A stretch of DNA of 64,000 nt from Hoplostethus atlanticus (Eukaryota > Chordata > Actinopteri > Trachichthyiformes > Trachichthyidae), in the NCBI GenBank assembly GCA_034670405.1, contig JAXDDX010000040.1, forward strand, positions 1,192,501 to 1,256,500, read 5' to 3'. How positions within the stretch are numbered: the stretch's first letter is position 1; every line of letters begins with the position of its first letter. Below are positions 37,001-47,600 of this stretch, piece after piece. The notes beneath the pieces are model-generated. The model was given only the letters and a program-made list of their open reading frames with translations. It was not told where the DNA came from and did no database searches. Both the position numbers and the translations under genes were made by a program.

Positions 37001-37674
37001 GGTATTATTGGTTTGTGTTGGCCTGGTTGTTCTCTAGCTAGTTTGCTAGCTAGTTGGATAGCTTTGCTAGCTAGTTGGATAGCTAGCAAAAGAAACATCA
37101 ATGTTATTACATTATTGAAAAAGGTTTATTTTTAATCACAGATCGAATGACTTGAATGTTCTAAAAAATAACGCTTTAAATAGTCTATAACATGCAGTGT
37201 CACATCTGAACTCTAGTCCCTCTTATGAGAATTTTAATTTATATGTTATATATAACAATGTCAACAATGTTGTTTTTTAGTAACTCAGTAACTTATTACT
37301 TATTACTTATTTTTACACCAGTAATTTTACTTCAAGAAACATTTCAGCGAAGTGACACTGCTTCTACTGTCTACAGAGGATTTGGCTTTTTTGGGATATT
37401 TCAACTTTAATCTGGGTGAAAACAGAAGTAACTTATGTTTTTTTATTGGTAACATTAATATTATGACATACACTGCTGGTCGGTTGAAAAAATTAATAAT
37501 ATTGCTGTAAAGCGTGACTCAACTTAACACCCGACTCTGTATTGACTGTCTGGTTTCCAGGTATGAACCTCCAGCTTCGCGTGCCACTGTGTCATTGCCT
37601 CACTAACATGGAGGAATGCCTAACAGGAAAAATAATCGTTCAGAGAAGGGGGAAACTAGGGAAATGGTAGTGTG

Positions 37675-37724
<50 letters not shown>

Positions 37725-37754
37725 ACAAAGAGGGAGCAACAGAGAGAGAAGTTA

Positions 37755-38318
37755 CACTGCAAAAAAAGAAAAGTATCTAGACTTATCTTATCAACTGACA
37801 ATCTTATCAAGGATTTTTTAGTAATGATCTTGCTGATTTCAATACATTTGTCAATATCACTTCTTCTTCTGCACATGCTCTTTTATACCTGTACATCTAT
37901 ATATATATATGCATCTCTAAGATTATTTACAACTGTTGTCAATCCTGCTGCTTTTTCATATTCATATTCATTATTCCTATTTCTATTTTAGTTTATCCGC
38001 CCTTAATTGTCTTATTGTTATTTTGTTTGTTTTATATATAGATGTGTGATTTATACCTTGAAACGTGCCTCGACCCAAACATTTCATTGTCCAGTATGAC
38101 TGTAAGTGATACTGTACATATGACAATAAAAGACTTGAACTTACAATCGACAAGGAATACAATCTTAAGACCAAAAACAAAATGCATTCCTAATATATTA
38201 AAAATGTATACATTTATTGAAATCAGCAAAAGTGCCTTAAGATACTTTGACATAAACATCCTGAAATGAGCTAAATAGTAAATAAAATAAAATTCCTTGC
38301 CAAGCATTTTTTGCAGTG
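37755..38318. mobile_element. Palindromic MITE with CACTGCAAAAAA ends, interrupted
   Basis: The outer ends are CACTGCAAAAAAAG and its inverse TTTTTTGCAGTG. Inner blocks GCTGATTTCAATACATTT (from 37834) and its inverse around 38208-38229 show that both arms belong to one long palindrome. Between the arms sits a LINE 3' fragment of about 280 bp. CACTGCAAAAA-ended palindromes are familiar from fish genomes. Confidence 0.65.
37866..38146 (+). mobile_element. LINE 3' tail inserted in the MITE
   Basis: The stretch ends with 'aacatttcattgtccagtat' followed by 'catatgacaataaaagactt', the classic 3' end of L2/Rex-like LINEs in fish. Only the 3'-most 250-280 bp are present and no reverse-transcriptase coding is left. 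It splits the arms of the palindromic MITE and so inserted later. Confidence 0.6.
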
Positions 38319-39276
38319 TGTGAGCAGCACAAGGCAGCATAAGTGAAAATCTCTGTCTCTCTCTGCCCCCCCACCCCCCCCCCATCCAGATCAGATCCAG
38401 ATGCAGGCTCTCTCTCCAGTCTTTCATCTCCTCTTCAGTCTCTGATTGATGCTGCACATTTCATTTCCTACTCAGGGAGGTGACATGTTTTATGCCTACA
38501 TGACCCCCCCCCCCCACCCCCCCTCAATTTTTTCTCAAAAAATGTTTAAAAGTAATTCAAATTCTCAAATGCTGATTTCTCTTGAGGTTTGCGAGGAGGA
38601 TGTGGACAAATTTTGTTATGCTATGAGGTGAACTGGCAGATGGAGGGGCGGTCCGCTCTGCAAGAGAACGATTTCATGCTCTGAATACCTGTGTGACCTG
38701 TGTAGCCCACAAAAAGAAAGAGAAGATTTTAGCGCTTTATAATATACACACTAACTGAGATGTCATAGATTCTCCCTATTTGTCCAAATGAAATTCTGGT
38801 GTTGGTTATGGACTCTTCTCCACCCACAGGATGTGACAACCCTAACCCTAACTCAGTATGACTGGATCCATCTTAAAGAACTACAGACTTTTGGAAAATT
38901 GGCGCATTGGTCAACATACCTTTACGATAACTGGTAGATATCGCCGCCCTGTGCACATGCTAACACAACTAGCTTTATCTACCATGAGAAGATAGACCTT
39001 TAAGTAATTGAGAGTTGTTTAGAGTTGGATTACGTTTACCGAATTAATCCTCTGTTGTGACGCCAGAAACCAATTTAGTGTGAAATGACAAAGCAGTGAT
39101 GGGTAGTAGTGAAGGAGGAAGTAGCTCTGTACACTGCCTGAGGTACCGGGGTACTACAAAGTAAAGTCTTCTGACACACATTTCAAGACTTTTCAAGACT
39201 TGGACACATGATTCATCAACTCAGATCTTTAATGCTCCTTCAGTGCAATTACAAAATACATTGTACATGGTACGCC

Positions 39277-41050
39277 TTACAGTAACATAGGACCACAGTT
39301 CAGCTGTTTATCTCTGTCTGGCACCGGGCAACATTTTGAAAATAAATACAGCTGAACAAATACGATACAGGCATTAAAAGAAAATGCCAAAATCAACATG
39401 AGAAACAAATAGGTATAAGTAAAATAAATCCATATTAATAGAATTATAGGTATAACTACACATAAACAAAACTTAAACCTGTACCATTCTGGACGCCTTC
39501 TTAAGAGCCCAAACAACAGTTGAAGATGAGGTCCACCAGGGATCGCAGCAGCACATAGTGCCACCAACATCCCTGACAGCCCACTGTGGGCACATGAGGC
39601 TAGAAAAGCCCCTCCAGCTGCCCCCAGTGTTACCCCCAACCTTCCTAGCCTTCCATAGCTGTCTGCTTTTACCCCTGCTGCAGAGAGAGATACCCCCACT
39701 GCCCCTGCCACCCCCATCAGAGCCCCTATGGAGGGCCCTGGCCCCAGCGCTGGTAAAGCCAACTTTATGACACCTAAAACTGCCGTCCCAGAAGCTGCAG
39801 CACTAGCACAGATTTTGCCTGCTGCACCTTTTTGCCAAGAAGCAAACAACGACATCCCAATGGTCGCCATGAACAGCTGAGAAGTCAAAACCCCGATGAA
39901 AATGTTCTCTAATACATGGCTTGTATTTGTGGATGTTGGTGGCTGTAAGACAATACTTGGCTTCCCCGCAATGGCAAATACATCTGTTATTATCAACATG
40001 AATGGAACAGGTACAATGGTTAGTTGGAAGTCATGTTTCTCGTCAAATAAACTGGCAATCATAGTAGGAATTAAGGTAGCCATAAGTATTAATCTGCTTC
40101 TCGACAAAAAACTGAGACCAAATGCAATGCAGGCACCCATTGGTGTTGAAAGCCAAGATGCAAAAGGCCACAGATGACTATGATCTGATTCAAGGCATGT
40201 AGCACAAATGCATACATGCAGAAGAACCACCATGAATGAAATAAGAAGCAAGTAATATCCAATGTAAATAGTTGAGCTCACTGATAAAAAAACTTCCCAA
40301 ATCTGACCCAGAACATATCCCGTCACAGTGACAATCATGAGGCACACCGGCCCGGCCACACCCAGGGCCTTGCCCATTGCTGCCTCTCCGTCTTCTGTAA
40401 TCACCCTGGCATACGTCGCTGATCCAGCAGCGACACCCACAGCCGATGACAAAGGTCGCGGAAATGACGCCGAACTCCTCCGCAAATACGGAGACGTGAG
40501 CGCCGCGCACATGATCACGATCGTCCCTTATTGAGGCGTAATCTGCTAACTTGTCCATGAGCAGCTTGTTCTCGGCCAGAACCTCCAGGGACTGAAGGAG
40601 AACGACCGCCATCCCCCCCGCCAGCGCGCCTCCTGCAGCGCACAGAGACAGGCCAATGCAAACGGTGGAAATGACCGACGCCAAACCTGAAGACAGATGG
40701 AAAAGTTACGACCCATATCAAGAATTGCAAACACACTATTTGAGTGTGAGAGAAAGAGAATGAGATTTCTATTCATCACCTGGACCAAACAAGAGAAAGA
40801 CTTTTACATACACACACACACACACACACACACAACCTACCAGAGGAGAAGCAGGAGTGCAGCCATATGCCTCTGTAATGTGCAAAAAAAAATGACAATG
40901 GTGGTTTAAAAAGAACGTGGAAGATTGAGAAAACTGACTTTTATCGTGTATGGGAACAAAAATAACGAGTATTGATCGGCCGCTTCAACAGTAAACAGTA
41001 TGGTCTTTAGCTCACGTGTGGATCGTGCGCTCCACTGTATTAGGAGGCAT
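39277..41050 (-). pseudogene. Gene A: polytopic membrane protein of unknown family, one-base frameshift
   Basis: I do not recognise the family. Minus-strand exons are 41067-41016, 40872-40841 (32 nt) and 40686-39277. Phases match those of the B genes, and exon 3 has the same length. The ATG at 41050-41048 (MPPNTVERTIHTG) is the likely start; a candidate exon at 41268-41249 is out of frame with exon 2 and may be untranslated. The protein would have about 491 residues: a short polar N-terminus, then many hydrophobic helices (GLASVISTVCIGLSLCAAGG; VTVTGYVLGQIWEVFL; YYLLLISFMVVLLHVCI; FIGVLTSQLFMATIGMSLF), a Gly/Ala-rich block WQKGAAGKICASAAASGT...ALCAAAIPG, and a final hydrophobic tail. One extra A in 'gatgacaaaggtcg' (about 40447-40453), absent from the two truncated copies of this gene, shifts the frame after VFAEEFGVISAT. 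It could be a real lesion or an assembly error. A poly(A) signal candidate ATTAAA lies at 39233-39228. Confidence 0.6.
39537..39903 (-). repeat. 367-bp block shared in inverted orientation with genes B1-B3
   Basis: Reverse-complemented, this part of gene A matches B1 44814-45181, B2 49205-49576 and B3 53613-53984 with only about six mismatches by eye. It encodes FIGVLTSQLFMATIGMSLF through ALCAAAIP. The flanking coding DNA of A and B is far more diverged, so the block is probably a gene-conversion tract. Confidence 0.8.
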
Positions 41051-41269
41051 CTGAAGAAGCACCTCTCCTGGATGAGAAAAGAAAATGGAAGTTTTTAAAG
41101 AAAGATACATAGGCCTGTGCAACACGTGTGCTCCTCGGTCCCTGTGTCCAGTAATGATATTTATACAATACTCTTGCGTGTTATTGCACTCAGAGCACGA
41201 ACCATTATCCAGATCTCAGCTGTGTTTACGGAGCGTGCTGAGACTTACCGGTGTGAGATTGGGACCATA

Positions 41270-43202
41270 ATTTGTGAACCAGTCCACAGATGACAAGAGT
41301 TAGTCTTCACTTTCTTTTCTTCTTATCTCGTCCCACCTTTTAATCCCCCCCTGGTCCTGCGGATTCTAGGGAAACGCACAAAGTTTTAACCGGATTTTAA
41401 CCTGATGGTCTACCGATTGTCTATGGTGTAAAACTGGAACATCAGCATATTTTACCGGGGAGAGTCCGATCTCAAACTAAGACATTGAAGGTGAACTTGG
41501 CAAACGGCCCAAACTTCGGGGACTTTCCGGACAAACTGTGAGGTGACGTCAGTAAATTGTGTACTCCTCAAACACCCGTATTTCTTCTACTTAGTGTCTG
41601 GTGGTTCCGCCATGAGTTTCACGTCACTTCCTGCCTATGTCCATACCTGACACCGGAATTTCATTCGGGAAAAGTGGTTGAGGTGTGGGGTGGATTTGGA
41701 CATTAAAATCTTGCCTAGCACAACTTTTAACTAAACAACTCACGGAGGGAAGTGGGACAAGTATTATCCCCTCTTAAATATAACAAACGACGATGTGAGA
41801 AAACCAGCATAATAAAGACGTAGTGAAAGAACTGAGACCCCAAGAACAGAGTCACCTTAAACTGCATTGGAACTAAAAAAATTAAAGAATTATCTGGAAA
41901 TCACAGCATCACCCAGATAACCCACTGAACACACAAGGCCAAAAGAAGCTCCCACTACTAGCCCCAGCATGACCCCTAACCCTCCTCCTGGAGAGGTGCC
42001 GACCCCCTGCTGGGACAGCCCTTGTTTTGTAGTGTTTCGATGTTCGAGACTCCTTCGGCCCTCTAAAACCTCTTCGATATGCCGATGATATTTGGATTGC
42101 GGTGACCAGTGATTGAACTAGATTAGTGTCCAAAACCAAACCAAGTGTTTGAAATTGTTTGGATGTTTTCTGTGCTCAACAAGCATCCCAGATATAAGAA
42201 AACGTTGTAGGACGCACTGAAAGACTCAGAGGCTCCATCCACATTAGATTGTCTAATTTTTAGCTTTATTTGTCAAGTCAAAAGATATAAAACTACCTGA
42301 GGATCAACGCCAACTTAAGCTACTCAACTACAAATGGTATTATTAGTCATTGTAAATCACACTTTGTGCAAAACACGACACACAGTTCTCATTAGACACA
42401 ACATTCCAAAATAAAATCTCTTGTGTTCATTTGGAAGGCACTGTCATTCAAAATGCCAAACCTGCTTCATTTTTTTTTTTGCTGTACTAAATACACAGTC
42501 TATTTTTTTCTTGTCCTACAGCATTTTGGTTTGGTTTTGTTTTGGTCCAGTGTTGTGTTTGTGTGTTTAGTGCATATTTTCAGCAGACTATTCTGCATAC
42601 AGTACAGTGTGGTGAAACTGCAAAAGGCATAATCCTACTAAAGATAGTAGAGTTTTTCGTTGAGTGTGTAGTTGGTTCGCGCAGAAATGTATTCATTTTT
42701 GTGATGGATTTTGTGTTTTGTGTTTAGAGTTAAAATCCATATATTCATTTTCCATACTTTTCCATACATCACATTTCTCCAAGGCAGCACAATCCAAGTG
42801 TTTTGTATTTACCTCACAAACGGTGCACACACATGCGTGCCAATACATACACCAGCAACACGCACACACACACACACACAGATATTGCCCATTGCTCTAA
42901 TGTGAAAATGTGTTTACCAACACCTTCAACGCCTTTAATTTTATTAGGGCACATATTAGGGCATCACTGTGCCGCACCCGTTGATGCAGAAAATAATGTT
43001 GATGTTCAAGTTCTGCGGTATAATTAAGGGCACTCTGCTGTCACGAAAGGAAACACTGCAGCATAAACAGTAGCTGTAGAGAGAAGAGAGCAGTTGGGGT
43101 CAGCATTTACATCCAGTACAAGAGGAAAAAACGGATCATTTGAGATAAAGAAAAGGTTTGTGGGGCTGACGTATGTGAAGGAAAACCCTCGACGACAACA
43201 AG
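41270..43202. other. Head-to-head spacer between genes A and B1
   Basis: The spacer holds the presumed divergent promoters. From 41727 onward it is the start of the tandemly duplicated unit. It includes a segment (about 41750-41940) missing from the later units, an RT-like remnant (42034-42130), and a T/G-rich stretch with a CA run (42861-42880). Several short frames recur in every unit but have no protein-like features. No TATA box could be assigned firmly. Confidence 0.5.
42034..42130 (+). mobile_element. Reverse-transcriptase-like remnant (YADD) in unit 1
   Basis: One plus-strand frame reads SFGPLKPLRYADDIWIAVTSD, resembling the catalytic YADD region of a retroelement reverse transcriptase, possibly Penelope-like. 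It is only about 100 bp. The same stretch recurs in unit 2 (46426-46522) and unit 3 (50821-50917), and a diverged inverted copy lies just beyond the array (54351-54434). The family is uncertain. Confidence 0.35.
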
Positions 43203-43276
43203 ATGATGGTGCAGTCTCAAGCGGGTAAGTCATTAGGATTGTAATGAAAGTGCACGGTATACTTTCAAAAAATAAA

Positions 43277-43313
<37 letters not shown>

Positions 43314-45392
43314 GGTGGGCTCGTCTTCATTCAAAACCCTCACCGTTAAATTAGACAAATAATAGTATTTCCTCAGTGAAATCATAATCTCCCTTCCAGC
43401 AGAGGAGTGTATTCAGATGCCTAGTGATTCATCTGCTGTGGCCGATGTGTCAGAGAGGCCCACTTCCAACAAGTAAGTTCAAGAATTCAGCATGAGATAT
43501 ACGGGCATTCGCCAAAAGTCAGTAGATTCAAATTGCAGTAATTCTATGGACCCTCTGCCAGATGTGGCAGTAACCATCAGGTATCCCTTGTGTTGAGTTG
43601 TCTTCCTCACTCTCCCAACGCTAACACTGCCTGTTTTGTCGTTCACTTCCCTGTTCCAGTAATGGAAGGCTGCCGACCTTTTCCTCGTCGGGTAAGCAAC
43701 AAGGGCTGAGGCCGTTGTTATTGCTTGGTATGTGCTTTCTCTGTGTCTGTTTCTCCGCCTGTCCATGAAAGCTACATGTTTTGACTCGTCACTTGTTGTG
43801 GGCGGAGAAGTGTACACACACAGAACCAGACTTTCATTTGGGCAAACAGGGTGAATCTTCAGTGTTTCAATTAGTGGTGATGGGACGCACTTCTCTGTTG
43901 CAGCCAAACTGTGTGATTTAGGCTGATGGGGCCGGGTGTTTTTTGTTTTTTTCAGCTTTAACCCATGATCATTTTCTGTTCTACATCCACTGGCGTGGCC
44001 CACAAGAGCCTTTACCTGTGACTTTTTTCTCTGCCCTCAGGCTGGTTGCCTGCCATTGGAGCGGTTTTGATTGGACTGGTACTGGGAGCACCAGGAGGAC
44101 TTCTGCTGGGAGCTATGGAAGTAGTCGTACTCAACTGCCTGGAAGACCTGACCAACATCCAGAGTGGCGATTCAGCAGAATTCATTACACAGGAGGACAG
44201 CATTATCATATCCTCAGTTGTGGAGGAATTTGGCTTCGCTGCAGCCATGCTGTCATCCAGCGTTGGGATTTGGGCAGGAGTTGTTTCATATTCCTGTGTG
44301 ATCGAGGTGGAAGGAGAAGGGGCTGGTGGGAAGGCCCTGGCTCTAGCTGGGCCGGTGTGTTTAATGGGTGCCACTGCAACTGGAGCAGCGCTGGGACCCA
44401 TCCTGGAGGAAATGCTGTCATCAAAACTGGATGTGTTGGTCCGGAATGTAACATATGTTCTAATTGTATTATACTGTGTAATATGTGGCATAGGTTTTGT
44501 CTTCTTTTGTCTTCATTGGTTTTCTAACAGACTAGCAAAATATTGTGAATATTGTTTCATATTGTTTGTAATCATATGTACAATAGCAATGACATCATCT
44601 TTCTTTTTGCCAACATTCGTTTTACAACTTATGGTCAACTGTACAGCGATAGCACTGCTGGTACTGTTGGTAGAATTTGTTAAGAAAAAACTTCCAGATA
44701 TTGACTTTGTATCTGTATCGGTCATGTTGTTTACCATTGTATTGTTTACTACCCTGTGGAAGCCAATAGCCTTCCATACAGAAGTGTTCAGTTCTAATGT
44801 AAATGCAGATGGCATTTTCATCGGGGTTTTGACTTCTCAGCTGTTCATGGCGATCATTGGGATGTCGTTGTTTGTTTCTTGGCAAAAAGGTGCAGCAGGC
44901 AAAATCTGTGCTAGCGCTGCAGCTTCTGGGACGGCAGTTTTAGGTGTCATAAAGTTGGCTTTACCAGCGCTGGGGCCAGGGCCCTCCATAGGGGCTCTGA
45001 TGGGGGTGGCAGGGGCAGTGGGGGTATCTCTCTCTGCAGCAGGGGCAAAAGCAGACAGCTATGGAAGGGTAGGAAGGTTGGGGGTAACACTGGGGGCAGC
45101 TGGAGGGGCTTTTCTAGCCTCATGTGCCCACAGTGGGCTGTCAGGGACGTTGGTGGCACTATGTGCTGCTGCGATCCCTGGCGTACACTATGTTCAAGTC
45201 TTCTCTAAATCCCTCCGTAGTCTTCTACAGTATTGTGGGTTTAAGATATTTTCATATCTACTCATGACTTCATACCTTGCGCTATGGGTATTTTATGTAA
45301 ATGGACCCATAGCACAATTTGTTTTACGTTATGGGGTAGCTCTTGTCAGACTTTCTGCATTGATATTTCCTTTCGTTTTGTATTATATGTAA
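43203..45392 (+). CDS. Gene B1: multi-pass membrane protein, unknown family, 492 aa
   Basis: I do not recognise this protein. Exons: 43203-43224, 43400-43472, 43660-43691, 44041-45392. All introns are GT-AG and the sum is 1479 nt, in frame. The start is ATGATGGTG; the other copies have ATAATGGCG, so the second ATG may be the ancestral start. The first 40 or so residues are polar and Ser-rich (SQAAEECIQMPSDSSAV...). The rest is one large exon with about 12 hydrophobic helices, including GWLPAIGAVLIGLVLGAPGG, VLIVLYCVICGIGFVFFCL, YCFILFVIICTIAMTS and FVSVSVMLFTIVLFTTLW. After these come a WQKGAAGKICASAAASG block, a Gly/Ala-rich pair of helices (SIGALMGVAGAVGVSLSAAG; GVTLGAAGGAFLASCAHSG), and a tail ending FVLYYM. 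Possible N-glycosylation sites are NVT and NCT. Gene A shares the exon plan and the motif ALAGPVCLM/GVAGPVCLM. AATAAA at 45493-45498 is the probable poly(A) signal. A transporter- or channel-like role is conceivable but unproven. Confidence 0.75.
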
Positions 45393-45492
45393 AATAGTAT
45401 TTGTTGTTTGTTATTTGAGTATTTGTATTCATAATACTATAATACTATTGATACTTTGGTACCTTTAGTCTCTTATATCTTCTGACCTGCCA

Positions 45493-45498
45493 AATAAA
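45493..45498 (+). terminator. Poly(A) signal of gene B1
   Basis: AATAAA about 100 bases after the B1 stop, in the conserved context TGCCAAATAAACCTAG. The same signal follows B2 (49888-49893) and B3 (54254-54259). Confidence 0.7.
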
Positions 45499-45534
45499 CC
45501 TAGAAATCTTTCACTGTCTTTCAGTTCTCAGTTC

Positions 45535-46303
45535 AACAACGACATCCCAATGGTCGCCATGAACAGCTGAGAAGTCAAAAGCCCGATGAAAATGTTCTCT
45601 AATACATGTCTTGTATTTGTGGATGTTGGTGGCTGTAAGACAAAACTTGGCTTCCCCGCAATGGCAAATACATCTGTTATTATCAACATGAATGGAACAG
45701 GTACAATGGTTAGTTGGAAATCATGTTTCTCTCCAAATAAACTGGCAATCATAGTAGGAATTAAGGTAGCCATAAGTATTAATCTGCTTCTCGACAAAAA
45801 ACTGAGACCAAATGCAATGCAGGCACCCATTGGTGTTGAAAGCCAAGATGCAAAAGGCCACAGACTATGATCTGATTCAAGGCATGTAGCACAAATGCAT
45901 AAATGCAGAGGAACCACCATGAATGAAATAAGAAGCAAGTAATGTCCAATGTAAATAGTTGAGCTCACTGATAAAAAAACTTCCCAAGTCTGACCCAGAA
46001 CATATCCCGTCACAGTAACAATCATGAGGCACACCGGCCCGGCCACACCCAGGGCCTTGCCCATTGCTGCCTCTCCGTCTTCTGTAATCACCCTGGCATA
46101 CGTCGCTGATCCAGCAGCGACACCCACAGCCGATGACAAGGTCGCGGAAATGACACCAAACTCCTCCGCAAATACGGAGACGTGAGCACCGCACACATGA
46201 TCACGATCGTCCCTTATTGAGGCGTAATCTGCTAACTTGTCCATGAGCAGCTTGTTCTCGGCCAGAACCTCCAGGGACTGAAGGAGAACGACCGCCGTCC
46301 CTC
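45535..46303 (-). pseudogene. a': truncated antisense remnant of gene A (unit 1)
   Basis: This is nearly identical to gene A exon 4 between 39847 and 40612. It lacks exons 1-3 and the start of exon 4 on one side and the whole Gly/Ala block and tail on the other. The junctions are abrupt: at 45534 A sequence (ACAACGACATCC) abuts the DNA downstream of B, and at about 46303 it abuts spacer. The A-derived frame is open (no extra A at the A frameshift site) and continues into spacer as a 334-codon frame from 46532, but that frame opens with TTG rather than ATG. Function is unlikely. Confidence 0.75.
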
Positions 46304-46425
46304 CCTTAACTAAACAACTCACTGAGGGAAGTGAGAAAAAGCTCCCACTACTAGCCCCAGCATGACCCCTAACCCTCCTCCTGGAGAGGTGCCGACCCCC
46401 TGCTGGGACACTCCCTGTTTCGTAC

Positions 46426-46522
46426 TGTTTCGATGTTCGAGACTCCTTCGGCCCTCTAAAACCTCTTCGATACGCCGATGATATTTGGATTGCGGTGACC
46501 AGTGATTGAGCTACATTAGTGT
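46426..46522 (+). mobile_element. RT-like remnant, unit 2 copy
   Basis: Same as 42034-42130, carried by the tandem duplication. The frame contains RYADDIWIAVTSD. Confidence 0.35.
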
Positions 46523-47600
46523 CCAAAACCAAACCACGTGTTTGAAATAGTTTGGATGTTTTCTGTGCTCAACAAGCATCCCAGATATAAGAAAACGTTG
46601 TAGGACGCACTGAAAGACTCAGAGGCTCCATCCACATTAGATCGTCTAATTTTTAGCTTTATTTGTCAAGTCAAAAGATATAAAACTACCTGAGGATCAA
46701 CGCCAACTTAAGCTACTCAACTACAAATGGTGTTATTAGTCATTGTAAATCACACTTTGTGCAAAACACGACACACAGTTCTCATTAGACACAACATTCC
46801 AAAATAAAATCTCTTGTGTTCATTTGGAAGGCACTGTCATTCAAAATGCCAAACCTGCTTCATTTATTTTTTTTGCTGTACTAAATACACAGTCTATTTT
46901 TTTCTTGTCCTACAGCATTTTGGTTTGGTTTTGTTTTGGTCCAGTGTTGTGTTTGTGTGTTTAGTGTATATTTTCAGCAGACTATTCTGCATACAGTACA
47001 GTGTGGTGAAACTGCAAAAGGCATAATCCTACTAAAGATAGTAGAGTTTTTCGTTGAGTGTGTAGTTGGTTCGCACAGAAATGTATTCATTTTTGTGATG
47101 GATTTTGTGTTTTGTGTTTAGAGTTAAAATCCATATATTCATTTTCCATACTTTTCCATACATCACATTTCTCCAAGGCAGCACAATCCAAGTGTTTTGT
47201 ATTTACCTCACAAACGGTGCACACACATGCGTGCCAATACATACACCAGCAACACGCACACACACACACACACAGATATTGCCCATTGCTCTAATGTGAA
47301 AATGTGTTTACCAACGCCTTCAACGCCTTTAATTTTTTTTAGGGCACGTATTAGGGCATCACTGTGCCGCACCCGTTGATGCAGAAAATAATGTTGATGT
47401 TCAAGTTCTGCGGTATAATTAAGAGCACTCTGCTGTCACGAAAGGAAACACTGCAGCATAAACAGTAGCTGTAGAGAGAAGAGAGCAGTTGGGGTCAGCA
47501 TTTACATCCAGTACAAGAGGAAAAAACGGATCATTTGAGATAAAGAAAAGGTTTGTGGGGCTGACGTATGTGAAGGAAAACCCTCGACGACAACAAGATA

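Larger units (their letters stand above)
32620..39220. other. Intergenic DNA between twist and the membrane-protein array
   Basis: No gene could be supported. It holds CT (34062-34088), CA/TG (35764-35804, 37686-37722) and CTAG-rich (37033-37088) runs, a short perfect hairpin (36050-36081), a palindromic MITE split by a LINE tail (37755-38318), poly-C runs (38366-38384, 38504-38523), and two copies of CCCTAA next to each other (38840-38852). The long frames are microsatellite or AT-rich artefacts. Confidence 0.6.
41727..46306 (+). repeat. Tandem unit 1 (gene B1 plus antisense A remnant a')
   Basis: The unit opens with TTAACTAAACAACTCAC and ends where the same words recur at 46305. It contains spacer, gene B1 (43203-45392) and the antisense A fragment a' (45535-46303). 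It is about 190 bp longer than the later units because it retains 41750-41940. Differences from units 2 and 3 are sparse single bases, so the duplication is recent. Confidence 0.85.

Noticed and set aside
38838-38853. Telomere-like CCCTAACCCTAA
   Set aside because: Only two copies are present, which is expected by chance in repeat-rich DNA and is not an interstitial telomere tract.
42423-43027. Recurrent short frames in the unit spacers (also at 46814 and 51211), e.g. MCFVFRVKIHIF and KCIHFCDGFCVLCLELKS
   Set aside because: They recur only because the unit is duplicated. They contain CA-repeat peptides, have no domain features, and sit in AT-rich spacer.
43479-44003. Minus-strand 174-codon frame present in every unit (also 47868 and 52276)
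   Set aside because: It covers introns 2-3 of the B genes on the opposite strand. No ATG-led, spliced or domain-like structure was seen; conservation follows from the recent duplication.
44041-45392. Assigning gene B to the interferon-inducible ISG12/IFI27 family from its Gly/Ala-rich helices
   Set aside because: The resemblance is compositional only. B is far longer, has many more membrane segments, and no diagnostic motif aligns.
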